8,136 nt of DNA, taken from the NCBI GenBank assembly GCA_015522765.1, contig WALR01000053.1, positions 1-8,136 of the forward strand, in the 5' to 3' direction. This document shows, in pieces, positions 7,044-8,136 of this stretch; position 1 is the first letter of the stretch; every line of letters begins with the position of its first letter. Source of the stretch: Candidatus Woesearchaeota archaeon. GTDB taxonomy: Archaea; Nanobdellota; Nanobdellia; Woesearchaeales; WALR01. The position numbers were made by a program, and so were the translations under genes. The notes below the pieces were generated by a model. That model was not told the origin of the DNA and made no database searches. It worked only from the letters and a program-made list of their open reading frames with translations.

Positions 7044-7595
7044 CTAACTTGTGGGGTGCCTGCACGCATAAAGGTCGTCTTCCAGCTGGTTAATCCTGCT
7101 GTCTAGGTCATGTATCTCTGACTGCAGACTGCTTATCCTCGTATTCAGCTGGGCTATCTTAATATTTTTATTTGCTATCTCTGTCTTGGCATTTGCCAAT
7201 TCCATCTTTGTTGATTCCAGTTCAAGGCTTCTCTTATTAAGCGTTTGTATTGTTGTTGCAAGTTCGTCTTCTGTTCTTATAAGTGTTGTGTTTGTCTCAT
7301 TAAGCACCTGCACCACATGCTCCTTCTCCTTCTTTAGCTCGTTGTAATCCTGGCTCAGCTCCTGCTCCCTCAGCTGTTTGAGCCTGAAATCCTCAAGTGT
7401 CTTATTTAGCTCCTCTTTGTGCTTCTCAAGCTGGCTCCTGAGCTCATTGAGGGTGTCCACCTTCTCAGTATACCTTTGCGTTATATTGTGGTAGTTCTGC
7501 TGGTAGTATGAGCTTATCCCGAGGATGCTTCCAAGGGTGATTATTATCAGGAATAAAAGCACTATGTTGACATTCATCTTTATGTAGCTCATCAT
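7044..7595 (-). CDS. membrane-anchored coiled-coil protein, first gene of the MoxR/DUF58 operon
   Basis: This 183-residue protein has a short N-terminus, one hydrophobic span at about 10-29, and then about 135 residues (40-175) of near-continuous heptad-like sequence rich in Leu, Glu, Lys and Gln, with almost no proline or glycine: a long parallel coiled coil. The C-terminus is YACRHPTS with a single cysteine (178). Four sequons (N37, N64, N99, N102) suggest the coil lies outside the cell, so the protein could form a stalk or spacer in the envelope. The next operon gene begins 39 bases downstream. Two adjacent ATG codons are possible: GAGG is four bases before the first (7595) and seven before the second (7592), so the second may be the real start. 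Coiled coils match many unrelated proteins, so resemblance to a named family would be unreliable. Confidence 0.82.
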   Translation of the reverse strand: MMSYIKMNVNIVLLFLIIITLGSILGISSYYQQNYHNITQRYTEKVDTLNELRSQLEKHKEELNKTLEDFRLKQLREQELSQDYNELKKEKEHVVQVLNETNTTLIRTEDELATTIQTLNKRSLELESTKMELANAKTEIANKNIKIAQLNTRISSLQSEIHDLDSRINQLEDDLYACRHPTS

Positions 7596-7631
7596 GCCGC
7601 CTCTTTAAGCCTTTAGTTCAGTATACTAACT

Positions 7632-7665
7632 TCTATATTAATATATTTCGCTCTGATTTATATTG
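7632..7665 (-). promoter_or_regulatory. probable promoter of the MoxR/DUF58 operon
   Basis: Read on the minus strand, the interval holds two AT-rich TATA-like elements: AATATAAAT around 7664-7656 and AAATATATTAATATAG around 7648-7633. The nearer one would start transcription at about 7618-7612, giving a leader of roughly 20 bases that includes the GAGG ribosome binding site. This is the only sizeable non-coding gap upstream of the four-gene operon. Which element is used cannot be decided from sequence. Confidence 0.45.
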
Positions 7666-7680
7666 TTTACGATTTTAGGC

Positions 7681-7717
7681 ATAAAAAGAAGAAGACCGCC
7701 CCTTAAAAAGGGGCGTC
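7681..7717 (-). terminator. intrinsic-type terminator of the four-cysteine miniprotein gene
   Basis: CGCCCCTT (7697-7704) and AAGGGGCG (7708-7715) form a perfect 8-bp stem with a three-base loop, extendable by two pairs past a bulged C. On the minus strand the hairpin is followed by a T-rich tail (TCTTCTTCTTTTT, down to about 7683). It lies about a dozen bases after the miniprotein stop and before the promoter of the next operon, as expected for a terminator separating the two units. Confidence 0.7.
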
Positions 7718-7728
7718 AAAACTCAAAA

Positions 7729-8040
7729 TTAATCGCATATATATCCATATCTTGTGCAGTACCTTCTTGTGTGGTTGGTGTGGTTGTAATATGTGGAATT
7801 ATAACCCCAACTTACACATCCTTTATAGCAGTTGTTGCTGAACCAGCTCCAATAGGCGTTTCCTGCCATGCTTGCTCCTGGGCCTCCCTGCGCTGCGCCT
7901 GCATGTGCGCCCATGTACGCTGGAGTCGCTACATACACCGGCTGGGAGCTGTTGCCCTTAAACATCACGGCAAGGCCGACTATTGCTACTATGCCCACAA
8001 GGGCAAGTATGGAAAAGCTGTATTTTCCTTCTTCACTCAT
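7729..8040 (-). CDS. tiny four-cysteine membrane-anchored surface protein
   Basis: This 103-residue protein starts MSEEGKYSFS and continues into one hydrophobic segment at about 8-27. A Gly/Ala/Pro/Met-rich linker follows (about 35-60), then an aromatic and Cys-rich end with C71, C75, C95 and C102, enough for two disulfides. Three sequons cluster at N81, N86 and N89, and about ten of the last 40 residues are Tyr or Trp. These features point to an exported, glycosylated, disulfide-stabilised domain on a membrane anchor or small pilin-like stem. I do not recognise a characterised family. The start is well supported: GAGGTGAT (8051-8044) lies three to four bases before the ATG and matches the 16S anti-Shine-Dalgarno well. 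It is a single-gene unit with its own terminator. The opposite-strand ORF across it (7663-8106) is rejected because these signals all point to the minus strand. Confidence 0.8.
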   Translation of the reverse strand: MSEEGKYSFSILALVGIVAIVGLAVMFKGNSSQPVYVATPAYMGAHAGAAQGGPGASMAGNAYWSWFSNNCYKGCVSWGYNSTYYNHTNHTRRYCTRYGYICD

Positions 8041-8043
8041 ACT

Positions 8044-8051
8044 ATCACCTC
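8044..8051 (-). promoter_or_regulatory. strong Shine-Dalgarno site of the four-cysteine protein
   Basis: Read on the minus strand, GAGGTGAT precedes the ATG at 8040 by three bases and is the best match in the window to the end of archaeal 16S rRNA (anti-Shine-Dalgarno AUCACCUCC). It suggests high translation and fixes both strand and start. Confidence 0.7.
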
Positions 8052-8097
8052 TTATATTTTAACCCATATTAAGGGATTATTCTTTATTAAAAATCTT

Positions 8098-8123
8098 CTA
8101 ATATAAAAACTTTTTTATATTAG
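8098..8123. repeat. perfect 26-bp AT-rich palindrome with back-to-back TATA-like boxes
   Basis: CTAATATAAAAA (8098-8109) and its exact reverse complement TTTTTATATTAG (8112-8123) are separated by two bases. Each arm reads as a TATA-like box in one direction. The minus-strand copy would start transcription near 8077, about 37 bases before the ATG of the four-cysteine protein, leaving room for its ribosome binding site. The plus-strand copy would serve a gene beyond the window. It may be a divergent promoter, an operator or an AT-rich hairpin. Confidence 0.6.
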
Positions 8124-8136
8124 CGTAGCTATATGT

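Noticed and set aside
7663..8106. Plus-strand open frame of 147 codons across the right end
   Set aside because: It is antisense to the four-cysteine gene, which has a membrane segment, a strong Shine-Dalgarno site and a terminator in the right places. This frame crosses that terminator and the upstream region, begins without a ribosome binding site, and its product is a low-sense Cys/His mix.
1..8136. CRISPR arrays, insertion sequences, tRNA or rRNA genes, prophage genes
   Set aside because: I saw no regularly spaced repeats, transposase motifs, terminal inverted repeats with target duplications, cloverleaf sequences or phage structural genes. The palindrome at 8098-8123 is a single element without flanking duplications.

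Overview
The window looks like chromosomal DNA from an archaeon, most likely an uncultivated DPANN-type lineage (the Woesearchaeota/Pacearchaeota kind); no marker gene here fixes the lineage. The reasons are: heavy use of AGG/AGA for arginine and ATA for isoleucine; purine-rich Shine-Dalgarno sites mixed with at least one apparently leaderless gene placed about 28 bases after a TATA box; a large envelope protein with an archaeal class III (prepilin-like) signal around K-K-A|Q-I-S-M-F; a rhodanese-less ThiI; and several short single-span proteins rich in N-glycosylation sequons. No tRNA, rRNA, CRISPR array, transposase or phage gene was recognised.

Layout. Bases 1-93 are the 3' end of an unidentified plus-strand gene. 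It is followed by a small membrane-anchored protein (109-657), a 732-residue surface protein with a class III signal (748-2946), a short ThiI-type PP-loop protein without a THUMP domain (2991-3620) and an unidentified acidic cytosolic protein (3677-4348). That last gene meets a minus-strand operon tail to tail, with only 2 bp between the stop codons. Read in its own direction, the operon runs: coiled-coil membrane-anchored protein (7595-7044), multi-span membrane protein (7004-6150), MoxR-family AAA+ ATPase (6147-5212) and DUF58/VWA-like protein (5202-4351). Right of its promoter region come an intrinsic-type terminator and a separate minus-strand gene for a tiny four-cysteine surface protein (8040-7729). 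A perfect 26-bp AT-rich palindrome (8098-8123) lies upstream of that gene.

How the genes may work together. MoxR ATPases and DUF58 proteins are a classic adjacent pair, thought to act as a chaperone-like machine that assembles or activates a protein complex. Here they are translated close behind two membrane proteins I cannot assign to a family. One has a long coiled coil that its sequons place outside the cell, so the operon may encode a membrane-spanning envelope-remodelling or assembly device. The left half carries probable exported or surface proteins plus one tRNA-thiolation-type enzyme. The most unusual points are the two orphan partners of MoxR/DUF58, the THUMP-less ThiI that keeps its likely catalytic cysteine, the heavily sequon-marked surface protein, the four-cysteine miniprotein, and the palindrome that places TATA-like boxes facing both ways.
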